A stretch of 59,922 bases of DNA from Bacillus sp. V59.32b. GTDB lineage: Bacteria; Bacillota; Bacilli; Bacillales; DSM-1321. Shown piece by piece: positions 32,059 through 43,338 of the stretch (positions are counted from its first letter, which is position 1; each line of letters starts with the position of its first letter). Both the position numbers and the translations under genes were made by a program. The stretch lies in the NCBI RefSeq assembly GCF_003429085.1, contig NZ_QVTC01000001.1, positions 1 through 59,922 on the forward strand. The letters run 5' to 3'. The notes below the pieces were generated by a model, which saw only the letters and a program-made list of their open reading frames with translations, made no database searches and was not told where the DNA came from.

Positions 32059-32307
32059 TTACTTTTTAATGGCAACAGTTGCTGCTCCGACATCAATGCT
32101 GCATGCCTTTCCCAGCATTCGCATCGAGTCCACGTATGTGATTGGAACCTCAAACTCTTTAGCGGTATCAATAACTTTGGATGTCAGATAAATATCAGCA
32201 TCCTGTGCTATGATTACCTCTTGGATCAAACCGTTTTTAAGAGCTCTCACTGTTTGTTTCGTTCCTATAACCACTGACTTTGCCTGCAATACTTTCTCAT
32301 AAGACAT
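32059..32307 (-). CDS. rplGB: L7Ae/YbxF-family ribosome-associated kink-turn RNA-binding protein
   Basis: 82 residues, the length of B. subtilis YbxF. The L7Ae core IGTKQTVRALKNGLIQEVII and GKACSIDVGAATVAI suits kink-turn RNA binding; B. subtilis YbxF binds k-turns and associates with ribosomes during exponential growth. Start ATG 32307 follows TGGAGGAT by 6 bases; an in-frame ATG at 32322 has no site. First gene of the str operon behind its own promoter. Confidence 0.95.
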   Translation of the reverse strand: MSYEKVLQAKSVVIGTKQTVRALKNGLIQEVIIAQDADIYLTSKVIDTAKEFEVPITYVDSMRMLGKACSIDVGAATVAIKK

Positions 32308-32356
32308 GTTCATATCCTCCAAAGCTATTACAGGGTATTATAGGAGCACCTTTGCT

Positions 32357-32386
32357 ATAATACCATCTTTTAAATCATGATGTCAA
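32357..32386 (-). promoter_or_regulatory. Sigma-A promoter of the str operon
   Basis: Minus strand: TTGACA (32381-32386), 18-base spacer, TATTAT (32357-32362), about 50 bases before rplGB. Confidence 0.8.
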
Positions 32387-32427
32387 CTTTCTTTCAAAAA
32401 AAATCAACTAAGTCTGATGAAACATAT

Positions 32428-32465
32428 AAAGGCGAGGCCGCTCCCTAGGAGTCAGCCTCGCCTTT
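32428..32465 (-). terminator. Strong hairpin after rpoC, probable terminator
   Basis: AAAGGCGAGGC and GCCTCGCCTTT form an 11-base-pair stem right after the rpoC stop. The following minus-strand bases (ATATGTTTC) are only weakly U-rich, so termination may be partial and allow some read-through into the str operon. Confidence 0.65.
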
Positions 32466-32468
32466 AGA

Positions 32469-35400
32469 TTAATCTACTGTTACTGTCTTTTCATTGAGAT
32501 CTTCCGCGAGAACAGGCTGTGCTTTTCTATAGCGCAGCATACCAGTTCCTGCTGGAACAAGCTTACCGATGATAACATTCTCTTTCAGACCAAGCAATTC
32601 ATCGCGCTTGCCTTTGATTGCCGCATCTGTAAGGACCCTTGTTGTTTCCTGGAACGATGCCGCAGACAAGAATGAATCAGTTTCAAGAGACGCCTTGGTG
32701 ATACCTAGTAATATCGGACGACCGGTTGCTGGTATTTTGCCTTCTAATAAAGCAGAAGTGTTAGCTAGAGTAAACTGATGGATATCAAGCAATGTGCCTG
32801 GAAGTACATCGGTTTCACCCGCATCAATTACACGCACTTTACGAAGCATTTGTCTTACCATAACCTCGATATGTTTATCGCCAATTTCTACCCCTTGCAT
32901 ACGGTATACCTTTTGCACCTCACGCAGTAGATATTCTTGTACAGATAATACATCTTTCACTTTCAGCAATTCCTTCGGATCGATAGAACCCTCTGTTAAT
33001 TCCTGACCGCGCAATACACGTGAATCTACAGTTACCTTTAGACGGGCTGTGTAAGGAGCAGTGTAGGTACGTGATTCTACTTCACCTTGAACCACAATTT
33101 CCTGCTGCTTATCACGAATCTCGTTAATCCCAACAACAGTACCTTCGATTTCAGAAATAATCGCTTGCCCTTTAGGATTTCTTGCTTCAAAGATTTCCTG
33201 GATACGAGGCAGACCTTGCGTGATATCGTCTCCTGCAACACCGCCGGTATGGAATGTACGCATGGTTAACTGTGTACCCGGTTCACCGATGGATTGCGCG
33301 GCGATGATACCAACCGCTTCGCCCACTTCAACTTCCTGGCCTGTGGCGAGGTTACGGCCGTAGCATTTTTTACAAACACCATGGCTGGTGTTACACGTAA
33401 ACGCTGAACGGATCCAAACCTGTTCCACTCCGCTTTCCTCGATATATGCTGCAAGGTCCTCCGTAATTAATCCATTTTCAGGGACAATGACTTCGTTTGT
33501 TTTTGGATGTTTGATCGGTTTTCTCGCATAACGGCCGATTAAACGTTCTTCCAGCTGTTCAATGACTTCCGTTCCGTCTTTTAACGCCGCAATTAGCAAT
33601 CCGCGATCCGTGCCGCAATCATCATCACGTACGATAACATCCTGGGCAACGTCTACGAGACGGCGGGTAAGATAACCGGAATCGGCTGTTTTAAGAGCTG
33701 TATCAGCAAGACCTTTACGGGCACCGTGAGTAGAGATAAAGTACTCTAATACGGTTAAACCTTCACGGAAACTTGATCTGATTGGAAGTTCAATAATCCG
33801 GCCAGCCGGGTTGGCCATCAAACCACGCATACCAGCAAGCTGTGTAAAGTTAGATGCGTTACCACGTGCACCGGAATCACTCATCATAAAGATTGGATTG
33901 CGTCGGTCCAGTGATTTCATTAACTTAGACTGGATGGTATCCTTAGCAGCACTCCAAATGGAGATTACACGGTCATAGCGCTCATCCTCGGTAATCAGAC
34001 CGCGTCTGAATTGCTTTAACACGTTATCTACCTTCGTTTGTGCTTCTGCAATGATTTGCTGTTTTTCGCCTAAAACGACAATGTCGGCTACACCGACAGT
34101 AATACCGGCTTTAGTTGAATGTCTAAAGCCAAGATCCTTCATGCGGTCAAGCATCTTAGAAGTTTCAGTAATTTTGAACCTCTTGAATACTTCTGCAATG
34201 ATGTTACCAAGAATTTGCTTTTTAAATGGATCAACGATTGGCTGAGCCGGGATAATCTCTTTAACGTTCGCACCTTTTTCTACAAAGTACTTCTTAGGAG
34301 TTTCCTCTTCAAGATTTGTTTTTGTAGGTTCATTAATGTAGGGGAACGATTTTGGCAAGATTTCATTGAAAATCAATTTACCTACAGTTGTAAGCAGTAA
34401 CTGATTGTTTTGTTCTTCGGTAAATGTTTCATTATTCAATGAAGATGCATGCACTGCTACACGTGTGTGCAAGTGAACATATCCATTTTGATAGGCAATC
34501 AATGCTTCGTTTGTATCCTTGAAGATCATTCCTTCGCCTATTGCTTCTTCTCTTTCAAGGGTCAGGTAATAGTTACCCAATACCATATCCTGAGATGGAG
34601 TTACTACCGGTTTACCATCTTTAGGGTTCAAGATGTTTTGAGCAGCAAGCATAAGCAAACGGGCTTCAGCCTGAGCTTCAGAAGATAGTGGAACGTGAAC
34701 GGCCATTTGGTCACCGTCGAAATCTGCGTTATACGCAGTACATACTAACGGGTGCAAACGGATAGCACGTCCTTCTACCAATGTAGGTTCGAACGCTTGG
34801 ATACCGAGTCTGTGAAGAGTTGGTGCACGGTTAAGCAGTACCGGATGCTCTTTAATCACAGATTCAAGCACATCCCAAACTTCAGGTTGTAATCGTTCAA
34901 TTTTGCGTTTAGCTGATTTGATGTTGTGCGCTAATCCTTTTTGAACCAACTCTTTCATTACGAAAGGCTTGAACAGCTCGATAGCCATCTCCTTAGGTAA
35001 TCCACACTGGTACATTTTAAGGTTAGGTCCTACAACGATAACGGAACGGCCAGAATAGTCAACACGCTTACCAAGAAGGTTTTGACGGAAACGGCCTTGC
35101 TTACCTTTAAGCATATGCGATAAAGATTTTAATGGACGGTTACCCGGTCCTGTAACAGGACGGCCACGGCGGCCATTGTCAATCAAGGCATCTACCGCTT
35201 CCTGGAGCATACGCTTTTCGTTTTGGACGATGATGCTTGGCGCCCCTAGATCTAACAATCTTTTCAAACGATTGTTCCGGTTTATGACACGACGGTACAG
35301 GTCATTCAAGTCGGATGTAGCGAAACGCCCACCGTCAAGCTGTACCATCGGGCGAAGCTCCGGCGGAATAACCGGCAGCACGTCAAGGATCATCCAAGAC

Positions 35401-36068
35401 GGCTCATTTCCTGAGTTACGAAAAGCTTCTAAAACTTCCAAGCGCTTGATAGCACGTGTTCTCCGTTGACCTTGAGCAGTTTTAAGCTCTTCCTTCAACG
35501 CATCCACTTCTTTTTCAGTATCTATATCCGAGAGAAGCTTTTTGATAGCTTCAGCGCCCATGGCAGCTTGAAACTTTTTCCCATATTTATCGCGGTATGC
35601 ACGATATTCTTTTTCAGAAAGCAGCTGCTTCTTTTCTAAAGAAGTATCACCGGTTTCAGTTACAACATAAGATGCAAAGTAAATAATTTCTTCTAAAGCA
35701 CGTGGAGACATGTCTAGCAAAAGTCCCATACGGCTCGGTATGCCCTTGAAGTACCAGATGTGTGATACAGGTGCGGCTAATTCAATATGCCCCATGCGTT
35801 CGCGGCGAACTTTAGCACGGGTTACTTCAACTCCGCATCGGTCACATACTACACCTTTATAACGAACACGCTTATACTTTCCGCAGTGACATTCCCAGTC
35901 CTTCTGAGGTCCGAAAATCCGCTCACAGAACAAGCCATCTTTTTCAGGCTTTAAAGTACGATAATTGATTGTTTCCGGCTTTTTCACTTCTCCGTGTGAC
36001 CAAGAACGAATCTTGTCCGGCGAAGCAAGACCAATTTTCATATACTCAAAATTATTAACGTCTATCAA
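32469..36068 (-). CDS. rpoC: RNA polymerase beta' subunit
   Basis: 1199 residues, as in B. subtilis. N-terminal zinc site ([20 protein letters not shown]), active-centre magnesium motif [12 protein letters not shown], trigger-loop and bridge-helix region ([20 protein letters not shown]), and second zinc cluster (CGTDRG through [13 protein letters not shown]). Lies 140 bases downstream of rpoB; that gap contains an inverted repeat (AACAGGCAG near 36147 and CTGCCTGTT near 36174), which could be a processing or pause hairpin. Confidence 0.99.
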   Translation of the reverse strand: MIDVNNFEYMKIGLASPDKIRSWSHGEVKKPETINYRTLKPEKDGLFCERIFGPQKDWECHCGKYKRVRYKGVVCDRCGVEVTRAKVRRERMGHIELAAPVSHIWYFKGIPSRMGLLLDMSPRALEEIIYFASYVVTETGDTSLEKKQLLSEKEYRAYRDKYGKKFQAAMGAEAIKKLLSDIDTEKEVDALKEELKTAQGQRRTRAIKRLEVLEAFRNSGNEPSWMILDVLPVIPPELRPMVQLDGGRFATSDLNDLYRRVINRNNRLKRLLDLGAPSIIVQNEKRMLQEAVDALIDNGRRGRPVTGPGNRPLKSLSHMLKGKQGRFRQNLLGKRVDYSGRSVIVVGPNLKMYQCGLPKEMAIELFKPFVMKELVQKGLAHNIKSAKRKIERLQPEVWDVLESVIKEHPVLLNRAPTLHRLGIQAFEPTLVEGRAIRLHPLVCTAYNADFDGDQMAVHVPLSSEAQAEARLLMLAAQNILNPKDGKPVVTPSQDMVLGNYYLTLEREEAIGEGMIFKDTNEALIAYQNGYVHLHTRVAVHASSLNNETFTEEQNNQLLLTTVGKLIFNEILPKSFPYINEPTKTNLEEETPKKYFVEKGANVKEIIPAQPIVDPFKKQILGNIIAEVFKRFKITETSKMLDRMKDLGFRHSTKAGITVGVADIVVLGEKQQIIAEAQTKVDNVLKQFRRGLITEDERYDRVISIWSAAKDTIQSKLMKSLDRRNPIFMMSDSGARGNASNFTQLAGMRGLMANPAGRIIELPIRSSFREGLTVLEYFISTHGARKGLADTALKTADSGYLTRRLVDVAQDVIVRDDDCGTDRGLLIAALKDGTEVIEQLEERLIGRYARKPIKHPKTNEVIVPENGLITEDLAAYIEESGVEQVWIRSAFTCNTSHGVCKKCYGRNLATGQEVEVGEAVGIIAAQSIGEPGTQLTMRTFHTGGVAGDDITQGLPRIQEIFEARNPKGQAIISEIEGTVVGINEIRDKQQEIVVQGEVESRTYTAPYTARLKVTVDSRVLRGQELTEGSIDPKELLKVKDVLSVQEYLLREVQKVYRMQGVEIGDKHIEVMVRQMLRKVRVIDAGETDVLPGTLLDIHQFTLANTSALLEGKIPATGRPILLGITKASLETDSFLSAASFQETTRVLTDAAIKGKRDELLGLKENVIIGKLVPAGTGMLRYRKAQPVLAEDLNEKTVTVD

Positions 36069-36144
36069 GGGGCCTACCTCCCTTTCCGATCTCCGGTTTT
36101 ACCCTTATTGCATACTTTGATGTACATTCATAATGTATAGAACT

Positions 36145-36186
36145 CTAACAGGCAGCTGACCCGCGAGGATTTCACTGCCTGTTAGA
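36145..36186 (-). promoter_or_regulatory. Hairpin between rpoB and rpoC
   Basis: CTCTAACAGGCAG (from about 36142) is inverted as CTGCCTGTTAGAG (to about 36187) around a GC-rich loop TGACCCGCGAGGATTTCA: a 13-base-pair perfect stem. No U-tract follows on the minus strand, so an RNase processing site or pause is more likely than termination. Confidence 0.65.
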
Positions 36187-36210
36187 GCGTAAAGAAGCTG
36201 TATTTTAGAG

Positions 36211-39200
36211 TTACTCAGTCGTAAATGCGTTTGTGTTTACCCCTGCTTCAGAGGTAACCATGTCTTTCCCTTCAGATTCAAGCGTCAATGTATCCGGCTG
36301 GTTGTCTTCTTCTTCGTCCTCCAAGTCGCGCATTTCAATCTCGCGATCATCAGCGGAAAGGATTTTGACGTCCATACCTAAGCTTTGAAGTTCTTTAATC
36401 AATACTTTGAATGATTCAGGTACTCCCGGTTCAGGGACATTTTCACCCTTAACAATAGCTTCGTATGTTTTAACACGCCCAACAACGTCATCGGACTTAA
36501 CAGTAAGAATCTCTTGTAGAGTATAAGCGGCACCATACGCTTCAAGTGCCCAAACTTCCATCTCACCGAAACGCTGGCCGCCGAATTGCGCTTTACCGCC
36601 AAGAGGCTGCTGCGTAACAAGAGAGTAAGGTCCGGTTGAACGGGCATGGAGCTTATCGTCAACCATGTGAGCTAGCTTGATCATATACATGACACCAACG
36701 GATACTCTATTATCAAATGGTTCTCCTGTACGGCCGTCATAAAGGACAGTCTTGGCATCGCGCGCCATTCCTGCTTCTTCAATCGTAGACCAAACATCTT
36801 CTTCACGGGCACCGTCAAATACTGGTGATGCCACGTGGATGTTAAGCGCACGCGCTGCCATCCCAAGATGGAGCTCCAATACTTGCCCGATGTTCATACG
36901 GGATGGTACACCAAGTGGATTCAACATGATATCTACTGGCGTTCCGTCAGGTAAGTATGGCATATCTTCTTCTGGAAGGATCCGCGAGATAACACCTTTG
37001 TTCCCGTGTCGGCCTGCCATCTTATCGCCTTCATGGATTTTGCGTTTTTGAACGATATAAACGCGTACAAGCTGATTAACTCCCGGTGGAAGCTCATCGC
37101 CATCCTCGCGGTTGAAAACTTTCACATCGTGAACAATTCCGCCGCCTCCATGAGGGACGCGAAGGGATGTATCCCGCACTTCACGGGCTTTTTCTCCGAA
37201 GATTGCATGTAAAAGACGTTCTTCAGCCGTAAGTTCTGTTACCCCTTTAGGAGTGACCTTCCCTACTAACAGATCCCCGTCTTTCACTTCAGCACCGATG
37301 CGGATAATTCCACGTTCATCAAGATTGCGTAATGCATCTTCTCCAACGTTTGGAATATCACGGGTGATCTCTTCAGGTCCAAGCTTTGTATCACGTGATT
37401 CTGATTCATATTCTTCAATATGGATTGAAGTATACACATCATCTTTCACAAGACGTTCACTCATGATAATGGCATCTTCATAGTTATAGCCATCCCATGT
37501 CATGAATGCGACTAGCACATTACGACCAAGCGCCAATTCGCCTTTTTCCATGGATGGACCGTCAGCAAGAATTTCTCCTTTGACAACCCTGTTCCCAACT
37601 TCCACAATCGGGCGCTGGTTATAGCAAGTTCCCTGGTTGGAACGAATAAATTTCTGCATCCGGTATTTATCCAGGTTACCTTGAACTTCTTTTCCGTCGA
37701 CTTCAGAAACGCGTCGCACCCATACTTCGCGTGCTTCTACGTGTTCGACAATTCCTTCATGCTTACAGATTACCGCAGCTCCGGAATCTTTTGCCGAAAC
37801 GTACTCCATACCTGTGCCTACACGAGGTGCCTCAGGCTGCATTAACGGAACAGCTTGACGTTGCATGTTCGCACCCATCAACGCACGGTTAGAGTCATCG
37901 TTTTCCAAGAACGGGATACAGGCAGTCGCTGCTGATACAACCTGTTTAGGAGAAACGTCCATATAATCGACGCGGTCTCTTGGAACAACCGTATTTTCAC
38001 CACGGAAACGGGCTACAATATCGTCATCAAGGAATGATCCGTCATCTGAAAGACGAACGTTTGCCTGGGCAACTACATAGTTATCTTCTTCATCGGCAGT
38101 TAAATAATCGATGCGGTTTGTGATCTTACCAGTATCCGGATCAACCCGGCGATATGGAGTTTCGATAAAACCGAAGCGGTTTACTTTCGCAAAGCTCGAT
38201 AAAGAGTTAATTAAACCGATGTTTGGTCCCTCAGGTGTTTCAATTGGACACATACGCCCGTAGTGGGAGTAGTGAACGTCACGCACTTCAAAGCCTGCAC
38301 GCTCACGAGTCAAACCACCAGGTCCTAATGCGGATAGACGGCGTTTATGCGTTAATTCCGCAAGCGGGTTCGTTTGGTCCATGAATTGTGACAGCTGAGA
38401 GCTTCCAAAGAATTCTTTAATCGAAGCGATTACCGGACGTATATTGATTAATTGCTGAGGCGTGATCGTGTTTGTGTCCTGAATGGACATTCTTTCACGG
38501 ACAACGCGTTCCATACGGGATAAACCAATTCTAAATTGATTTTGCAGCAATTCGCCAACTGAACGAAGACGACGGTTACCTAAGTGATCGATATCGTCTG
38601 TGTCTCCGACGGTATGCAACAGGTTAAAGAAATAACTAATCGAAGAAATGATATCAGCAGGTGTAATATTCTTCACCTGATCGGAAACATAAGCATTTCC
38701 GATTACGTTGATCACTTTTTCTCCATCTGGATCGTTTGGTGCATATATTTTAATTGTTTGCAACAAAGCTTCTTCTGCTACTACACCGCCAACCGGCTGA
38801 TAGGATTTAAATCCAATGCCCGCTTCGAGATTAGGAATGATTTTATCTAATGTGCGGCGGTCCAGAAGCGTGCCTTTTTCAACGATGATCTCACCTGTTT
38901 CGGGGTCAACCAACGTTTCAGCGATACGCTGTCCGAACAAACGGTTCTTAATATGAAGCTTTTTATTGATTTTGTAACGTCCAACGTTAGCTAAATCATA
39001 GCGTTTCGGATCGAAAAAGCGGGAAACCAAGAGACTCTTGGCGTTTTCGACAGTAGGGGGTTCCCCCGGGCGAAGGCGCTCATAAATCTCCAGCAATGCT
39101 TTTTCGACACTTTCGGTATTGTCTTTTTCAAGGGTGTTTCGAATATATTCATTATCGCCAATCAAGTCGATAATCTCTTGTTCGGATCCAAATCCAAGTG

Positions 39201-39792
39201 CACGAAGCAGTACCGTCACCGGAAGTTTTCGTGTACGATCAATTCTTACATACACAACATCCTTGGCATCCGTTTCATATTCAAGCCATGCTCCGCGATT
39301 CGGAATAACGGTTGCCGTATAACCACGTTTTCCGTTCTTATCCATTTTTCCACTGTAGTAAACACTTGGCGAGCGCACTAACTGAGATACAATAACACGT
39401 TCTGCACCATTGATGATAAATGTACCTGTTTCAGACATAAGAGGGAAATCGCCCATGAATACATCCTGGTCTTTTACTTCCCCTGTTTCTTTGTTAACAA
39501 GACGTACCTTTACACGAAGCGGAGCAGAATAAGTAACGTCGCGCTCTTTTGATTCCTCCACGGAGTATTTTGGTTCTCCAAGGCTGTAGTCAATAAATTC
39601 AAGCGACAAATTACCAGTGAAATCCTCAATCGGAGAGATGTCCTGGAACATTTCTCTTAACCCTTCATCAAGAAACCATTGATAGGAAGCAGTTTGGATT
39701 TCGATGAGATTCGGTAACTCTAAAACCTCGCTAATTCGTGCATAACTTCGGCGTTGGCGGTGTCGTCCATACTGAACAAGTTGACCTGTCAA
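36211..39792 (-). CDS. rpoB: RNA polymerase beta subunit
   Basis: 1193 residues. The rifampicin pocket ([16 protein letters not shown], then [13 protein letters not shown]) is wild type, so rifampicin sensitivity is expected. The [10 protein letters not shown] motif and the C-terminal [20 protein letters not shown] are present. I choose TTG 39792 (protein starts [19 protein letters not shown], as in B. subtilis) because GAGGGGTG lies about 6 bases upstream; GTG 39801 overlaps that site. Own promoter upstream, near the end of ybxB. Confidence 0.98.
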   Translation of the reverse strand: MTGQLVQYGRHRQRRSYARISEVLELPNLIEIQTASYQWFLDEGLREMFQDISPIEDFTGNLSLEFIDYSLGEPKYSVEESKERDVTYSAPLRVKVRLVNKETGEVKDQDVFMGDFPLMSETGTFIINGAERVIVSQLVRSPSVYYSGKMDKNGKRGYTATVIPNRGAWLEYETDAKDVVYVRIDRTRKLPVTVLLRALGFGSEQEIIDLIGDNEYIRNTLEKDNTESVEKALLEIYERLRPGEPPTVENAKSLLVSRFFDPKRYDLANVGRYKINKKLHIKNRLFGQRIAETLVDPETGEIIVEKGTLLDRRTLDKIIPNLEAGIGFKSYQPVGGVVAEEALLQTIKIYAPNDPDGEKVINVIGNAYVSDQVKNITPADIISSISYFFNLLHTVGDTDDIDHLGNRRLRSVGELLQNQFRIGLSRMERVVRERMSIQDTNTITPQQLINIRPVIASIKEFFGSSQLSQFMDQTNPLAELTHKRRLSALGPGGLTRERAGFEVRDVHYSHYGRMCPIETPEGPNIGLINSLSSFAKVNRFGFIETPYRRVDPDTGKITNRIDYLTADEEDNYVVAQANVRLSDDGSFLDDDIVARFRGENTVVPRDRVDYMDVSPKQVVSAATACIPFLENDDSNRALMGANMQRQAVPLMQPEAPRVGTGMEYVSAKDSGAAVICKHEGIVEHVEAREVWVRRVSEVDGKEVQGNLDKYRMQKFIRSNQGTCYNQRPIVEVGNRVVKGEILADGPSMEKGELALGRNVLVAFMTWDGYNYEDAIIMSERLVKDDVYTSIHIEEYESESRDTKLGPEEITRDIPNVGEDALRNLDERGIIRIGAEVKDGDLLVGKVTPKGVTELTAEERLLHAIFGEKAREVRDTSLRVPHGGGGIVHDVKVFNREDGDELPPGVNQLVRVYIVQKRKIHEGDKMAGRHGNKGVISRILPEEDMPYLPDGTPVDIMLNPLGVPSRMNIGQVLELHLGMAARALNIHVASPVFDGAREEDVWSTIEEAGMARDAKTVLYDGRTGEPFDNRVSVGVMYMIKLAHMVDDKLHARSTGPYSLVTQQPLGGKAQFGGQRFGEMEVWALEAYGAAYTLQEILTVKSDDVVGRVKTYEAIVKGENVPEPGVPESFKVLIKELQSLGMDVKILSADDREIEMRDLEDEEEDNQPDTLTLESEGKDMVTSEAGVNTNAFTTE

Positions 39793-40009
39793 CTGATTCA
39801 CCCCTCAAATCAAGCGTTATAAAGATCTATTGCCCATAGAAAACAGATTCGTTTTCTAAAGACAAAAATAAAATGGTTTTTATTTTAAAAACCACTATTT
39901 CACATAAATCGAACTATTATTTTATATATTTTTTCCATATTATCCACTTTCCATACAATAATTGTATAAAAATGCAGAATTACAGAAAATTATATATATG
40001 CATTATATA
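39793..40009 (-). promoter_or_regulatory. rpoB leader region
   Basis: Very AT-rich untranslated leader of about 215 bases. It holds one hairpin, GGTTTTT-AAAAT-AAAAACC (about 39874-39892), followed by ATTTTATTTTTG. This could be a weak attenuator in front of rpoBC. No gene. Confidence 0.4.
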
Positions 40010-40038
40010 ATACTAACATAGCAAAAAATCAGAGTCAA
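40010..40038 (-). promoter_or_regulatory. Sigma-A promoter of rpoBC
   Basis: Minus strand: TTGACT (40033-40038), 17-base spacer, TAGTAT (40010-40015). The -35 hexamer overlaps the ybxB stop codon. Confidence 0.65.
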
Positions 40039-40640
40039 TCTTTTTTAGATTTTAGAATATAGTAGCCTTTTTTCTTTTGCACAGTTTCTACATTACCAAA
40101 CAGCTCATCTAATTTCTCCATCGCTGAAGGGGCTCCCTGTTTTTTCTGGATAACAACCCAGAGCTCTCCCCCGGAGTTTAGTCTCTCATAACTATGCTCA
40201 AAAATCTCTTGTACTACTTTTTTACCAGCGCGGATCGGAGGGTTAGTGAGAATGGCGGCAAATTGTTCGGAGTTAATCCGATCGAATCGGTCGCTTTCAT
40301 AAATGACGACATTGGAAATCCCATTCGTGTTTGCGTTCTCCTTCGCAAGTTCAACCGCCCTGCTGTTAATATCGGTCATCTCAACTGTAACTTCAGGATA
40401 AGATGCAGCAATCGAAAGTCCGATCGGGCCATACCCGCAGCCTACATCCAGTATGCTCCCTTCTGTTTCTTTGTTCAAATGAAATGCTTCTATTAAAAGA
40501 CGGGAGCCGAAATCAACTTCATTTTTCGAGAAAACACCACTATCACTTTTAAAGCGAAAGGCGCGTCCCCTTAATGTAAAGTCCCAAAATTTAGGGTTGC
40601 TGGCTACATCAGGCTTCTGTGAGTAATAATGTTCTGTCAG
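40035..40640 (-). CDS. ybxB: YbxB, class I SAM-dependent methyltransferase (RsmC-like)
   Basis: A 201-residue methyltransferase, the length of B. subtilis YbxB. The SAM-binding motif GSILDVGCGYGPIGLS, acidic motif EMTDIN and catalytic-site NPPIR (as in 16S rRNA guanine-N2 methyltransferases of the RsmC type) are visible, ending QKKQGAPSAMEKL...KKKGYYILKSK. The coding frame clearly extends upstream of the first ATG/GTG/TTG: residues TEHYYSQK and FRFKSDSGVFSKNEVDFGSR match the family N-terminus. The only initiation site is CTG 40640, 8 bases after AGGAGG, with an in-frame TAG 12 bases before it. The substrate is inferred, probably rRNA. Confidence 0.88.
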   Translation of the reverse strand: MTEHYYSQKPDVASNPKFWDFTLRGRAFRFKSDSGVFSKNEVDFGSRLLIEAFHLNKETEGSILDVGCGYGPIGLSIAASYPEVTVEMTDINSRAVELAKENANTNGISNVVIYESDRFDRINSEQFAAILTNPPIRAGKKVVQEIFEHSYERLNSGGELWVVIQKKQGAPSAMEKLDELFGNVETVQKKKGYYILKSKKD

Positions 40641-40733
40641 AGTCCTCTCCTCCTATCAGAAAAGGGTAAATTGAAGAGTTAAAGAGAGAAGATATTTGAA
40701 GAAGCAGGAACAACTTCCTGAATTTTATAGGCG

Positions 40734-40762
40734 AAAAAAAGCCCGCTAGTTACAGCGAGCTT
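40734..40762 (-). terminator. Terminator of rplJL
   Basis: Minus strand: AAGCTCGCT and AGCGGGCTT (one G-U) with a GTAACT loop, followed by TTTTTTT; 15 bases past the rplL stop. ybxB downstream may use read-through. Confidence 0.85.
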
Positions 40763-40777
40763 CTTCCTTATGCAGCA

Positions 40778-41143
40778 TTACTTAACTTCAACGCCAGCTC
40801 CAACTTCTTCAAGCTTAGCTTTGATTTCTTCAGCTTCTTCTTTAGCAATGCCCTCTTTTAGTGCTTTTGGAGCGTTGTCAACAAGTTCTTTTGCTTCTTT
40901 AAGTCCAAGACCAGAGATTTCACGTACAACTTTGATAACTTTGATTTTTTGGTCGCCTGCAGATGCAAGAATAACATCAAATTCAGTTTGTTCTTCAGCA
41001 GCTCCGCCAGCAGCAGCTCCACCAGCCATTGCTACAGGCGCAGCAGCAGTTACGCCAAATTCTTCTTCGATTGCTTTTACAAGGTCATTCAGTTCTAAAA
41101 CAGTCATAGATTTAACTGCTTCAATGATTTGTTCTTTAGTCAT
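40778..41143 (-). CDS. rplL: 50S ribosomal protein L7/L12
   Basis: 121 residues of the flexible stalk. N-terminal dimer domain ([20 protein letters not shown]), Ala/Gly-rich hinge ([18 protein letters not shown]) and C-terminal factor-binding domain ([20 protein letters not shown]) are all there. Present in multiple dimers on L10. Confidence 0.98.
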   Translation of the reverse strand: MTKEQIIEAVKSMTVLELNDLVKAIEEEFGVTAAAPVAMAGGAAAGGAAEEQTEFDVILASAGDQKIKVIKVVREISGLGLKEAKELVDNAPKALKEGIAKEEAEEIKAKLEEVGAGVEVK

Positions 41144-41206
41144 TTTATATTTCCTCCTTAAAGGTTATGGTTTTTTTAAATTTGTAGTTGCAAGTTAATG
41201 ATTAAC

Positions 41207-41707
41207 TTACGCGCCTTGCTCTTCTTTTTGGTCGGCAACTGCTTTTGTAGCAAGAGCAAGGTTGCGGATCGGTGCTTGTAGCACAGAAAGTAGCATAGAT
41301 AGCAAACCTTCGCGTGAAGGTAGTTCTGCAAGAGCTTTGATTTCATCAGCTGATGCGACATTTCCTTCAATAACTCCAGCTTTGATTTCTAATGCTTCAT
41401 TCTTTTTCGCGAAATCATTAAGGATTTTCGCCGGAGCAACAACATCTTCGTTAGAGAATGCGATTGCGTTTGGACCAGTCAGAGATTCGTTTAATCCAGA
41501 AAGTTCAGCAGCTTCAACAGCACGGCGGGTCAAAGTGTTCTTGTATACTTTGAACTCAATGCCTGCGTCACGAAGCTGTTTACGAAGTTCAGTTACTTCA
41601 GCAACTGTTAAACCACGGTAATCAACAACTACAGCTGTTTGCGCTGATTTAAACTTATCAGAAATCTCATCAACGATTTGTTTCTTTTGTTCGATAACGC
41701 TGCTCAT
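41207..41707 (-). CDS. rplJ: 50S ribosomal protein L10
   Basis: 166 residues, as in B. subtilis. [20 protein letters not shown] and [20 protein letters not shown] mark uL10; the C-terminal helix carries L7/L12 dimers. Start ATG 41707 follows AGGAGGTG by 5 bases; the in-frame ATG at 41740 is upstream of the binding site. Autoregulated through the leader just upstream. Confidence 0.98.
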   Translation of the reverse strand: MSSVIEQKKQIVDEISDKFKSAQTAVVVDYRGLTVAEVTELRKQLRDAGIEFKVYKNTLTRRAVEAAELSGLNESLTGPNAIAFSNEDVVAPAKILNDFAKKNEALEIKAGVIEGNVASADEIKALAELPSREGLLSMLLSVLQAPIRNLALATKAVADQKEEQGA

Positions 41708-41753
41708 CCTTACACCTCCTATAGATTTCTTGAAAAACATTTATACCGTCAAA

Positions 41754-41885
41754 CAAAAAGCCTTCATATCCCGGAGACATGAAGGCAGTAATTACATAAA
41801 TAATAGCAGGTGCTATTTTTATCGAATTACCTCGGCAGGAAATTAAGCTCTATATGAGAGCACCTACTGTCTACGGCACAAATAT
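41754..41885 (-). ncRNA. L10 leader with attenuator
   Basis: Between the rplJ promoter and rplJ. On the minus strand GACAGTAGGTGCTCTC and later AGCACCTGC form the conserved L10-binding fold, and the leader ends in GCCTTCAT/ATGAAGGC (41760-41786) followed by TTTTTGTTTG, a terminator. This is the ribosomal L10(L12) autoregulatory leader of Firmicutes: excess L10-L12 promotes termination. Confidence 0.85.
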
Positions 41886-41911
41886 TATTCATTTTTATTA
41901 CAACAAAACTG

Positions 41912-41941
41912 ATTATAACAATAATCTTTTTGTAATGTCAA
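41912..41941 (-). promoter_or_regulatory. Sigma-A promoter of rplJL
   Basis: Minus strand: TTGACA (41936-41941), 18-base spacer, TATAAT (41912-41917), just after the rplA stop. Confidence 0.85.
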
Positions 41942-41947
41942 CTTGTT

Positions 41948-42637
41948 TTAGAAAGAAGAGGCATCCACTTTCACGCCAGGGCCCATTGTAGTAGTTACAG
42001 AAACAGTTTTCATGTAAGTACCTTTTGCAGCCGCCGGTTTAGCTTTCATGAGAGTTTCATAAATAGTTGCCAAGTTTTCAACTAACTTGTTGTCTTCGAA
42101 AGATACTTTACCGATAGGAACATGGATGATACCAGCTTTATCAGCGCGGTATTCAACTTTACCCGCTTTGATTTCATTAACAGCTTTCGTAACATCAAAT
42201 GAAACAGTACCGGTTTTAGGGTTTGGCATTAAACCTTTAGGACCTAACACACGTCCAAGCTTACCAACTTCACCCATCATATCTGGAGTAGCAACAATTA
42301 CATCGAAATCAAACCAGCCTTGCTGGATTTTGTTGATGTATTCAGAATCGCCAACATAATCAGCGCCGGCAGCTTCCGCTTCTTTTGCTTTTTCACCTTT
42401 AGCAAATACTAATACGCGTTGAGTTTTACCAGTTCCGTTTGGAAGTACAACAGCCCCGCGGATTTGCTGGTCAGCTTTCTTAGGGTCGATACCCAAACGG
42501 AAAGCAACTTCAACAGTCGCATCAAATTTTGCAAAGTTTGTTTTTTTAGCAAGATCGATAGCTTCTGTTACATTATATGCTTTTGAACTATCTACAAGCT
42601 TAACAGCTTCAAGATACTTTTTACCTTTTTTAGCCAT
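41948..42637 (-). CDS. rplA: 50S ribosomal protein L1
   Basis: 229 residues. [40 protein letters not shown] and the two-domain fold of the mobile L1 stalk, which guides tRNA out of the E site. About 100 bases after rplK; no terminator between them. Confidence 0.98.
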   Translation of the reverse strand: MAKKGKKYLEAVKLVDSSKAYNVTEAIDLAKKTNFAKFDATVEVAFRLGIDPKKADQQIRGAVVLPNGTGKTQRVLVFAKGEKAKEAEAAGADYVGDSEYINKIQQGWFDFDVIVATPDMMGEVGKLGRVLGPKGLMPNPKTGTVSFDVTKAVNEIKAGKVEYRADKAGIIHVPIGKVSFEDNKLVENLATIYETLMKAKPAAAKGTYMKTVSVTTTMGPGVKVDASSF

Positions 42638-42736
42638 GTTTAAATCCTCCTATATTGTGGTTTTAGCGGAATAACCTCCCACGAATAAAGGTTGCGATAA
42701 ACGCAACCCCGTAAGAACGTGAAGCTTTCGCAAACA

Positions 42737-43162
42737 TTAGTCTTCGATAACGATTCCCATGCTGCGTGCAGTACCTTCAACCATGCGAATTGCAGACTCA
42801 ACGTTTGCAGCATTCAGGTCAGGCATCTTCGTTTCAGCAATCTCGCGTACTTTATCACGCTTGACTGTAGCAACTTTTTTACGGTTAGGTTCACCGGAAC
42901 CAGACTCGATACCAGCTGCTTTCTTAAGCAATACTGCAGCAGGCGGAGTTTTTGTAATGAATGTAAATGAACGGTCTTCAAATACCGTGATTTCAACAGG
43001 AATAATCAGACCAGCTTGATCCGCTGTACGAGCGTTAAACTCCTTACAGAATCCCATGATGTTTACACCAGCTTGACCTAAAGCAGGCCCAACAGGTGGC
43101 GCCGGATTAGCTTTACCAGCAGGAATTTGCAGCTTAACCATTTTAATTACTTTTTTAGCCAC
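42737..43162 (-). CDS. rplK: 50S ribosomal protein L11
   Basis: 141 residues, as in B. subtilis. [20 protein letters not shown] with the N-terminal proline-rich flexible region, and [21 protein letters not shown]11 binds the GTPase centre and is required for RelA activation and thiostrepton action. Start is GTG 43162 after GGAGGTG by 6 bases; an ATG three codons upstream overlaps the binding site. Confidence 0.97.
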   Translation of the reverse strand: MAKKVIKMVKLQIPAGKANPAPPVGPALGQAGVNIMGFCKEFNARTADQAGLIIPVEITVFEDRSFTFITKTPPAAVLLKKAAGIESGSGEPNRKKVATVKRDKVREIAETKMPDLNAANVESAIRMVEGTARSMGIVIED

Positions 43163-43298
43163 GAGACACACCTCCTTATCGTCCGTGATGTGGTAATAGG
43201 GCTTGGAACCCTCCCACTCATCTTGATTCTTTATATATTAAATAAAGAATTTTGCATAATCGTTCAGGTCTCTGTCTGGAGACATACTGACCTTTGAA

Positions 43299-43327
43299 AT
43301 ATTAACATTTATTGAACTCAATATCAA
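43299..43327 (-). promoter_or_regulatory. Probable sigma-A promoter of rplK-rplA
   Basis: Minus strand: TTGATA (43322-43327), 17-base spacer, TAATAT (43299-43304), starting 12 bases past the nusG stop. A GTCTC/GAGAC hairpin (about 43267-43283) follows in the leader. Confidence 0.6.
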
Positions 43328-43338
43328 GTTATTTCGGA

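Noticed and set aside
32469-39792. Rifampicin-resistance change in rpoB or other resistance change in the polymerase
   Set aside because: The rifampicin region is identical to the sensitive Bacillus sequence.
36211-39801. GTG 39801 as the rpoB start
   Set aside because: It overlaps the GAGGGGTG binding site; TTG 39792 is correctly spaced and gives the conserved N-terminus.
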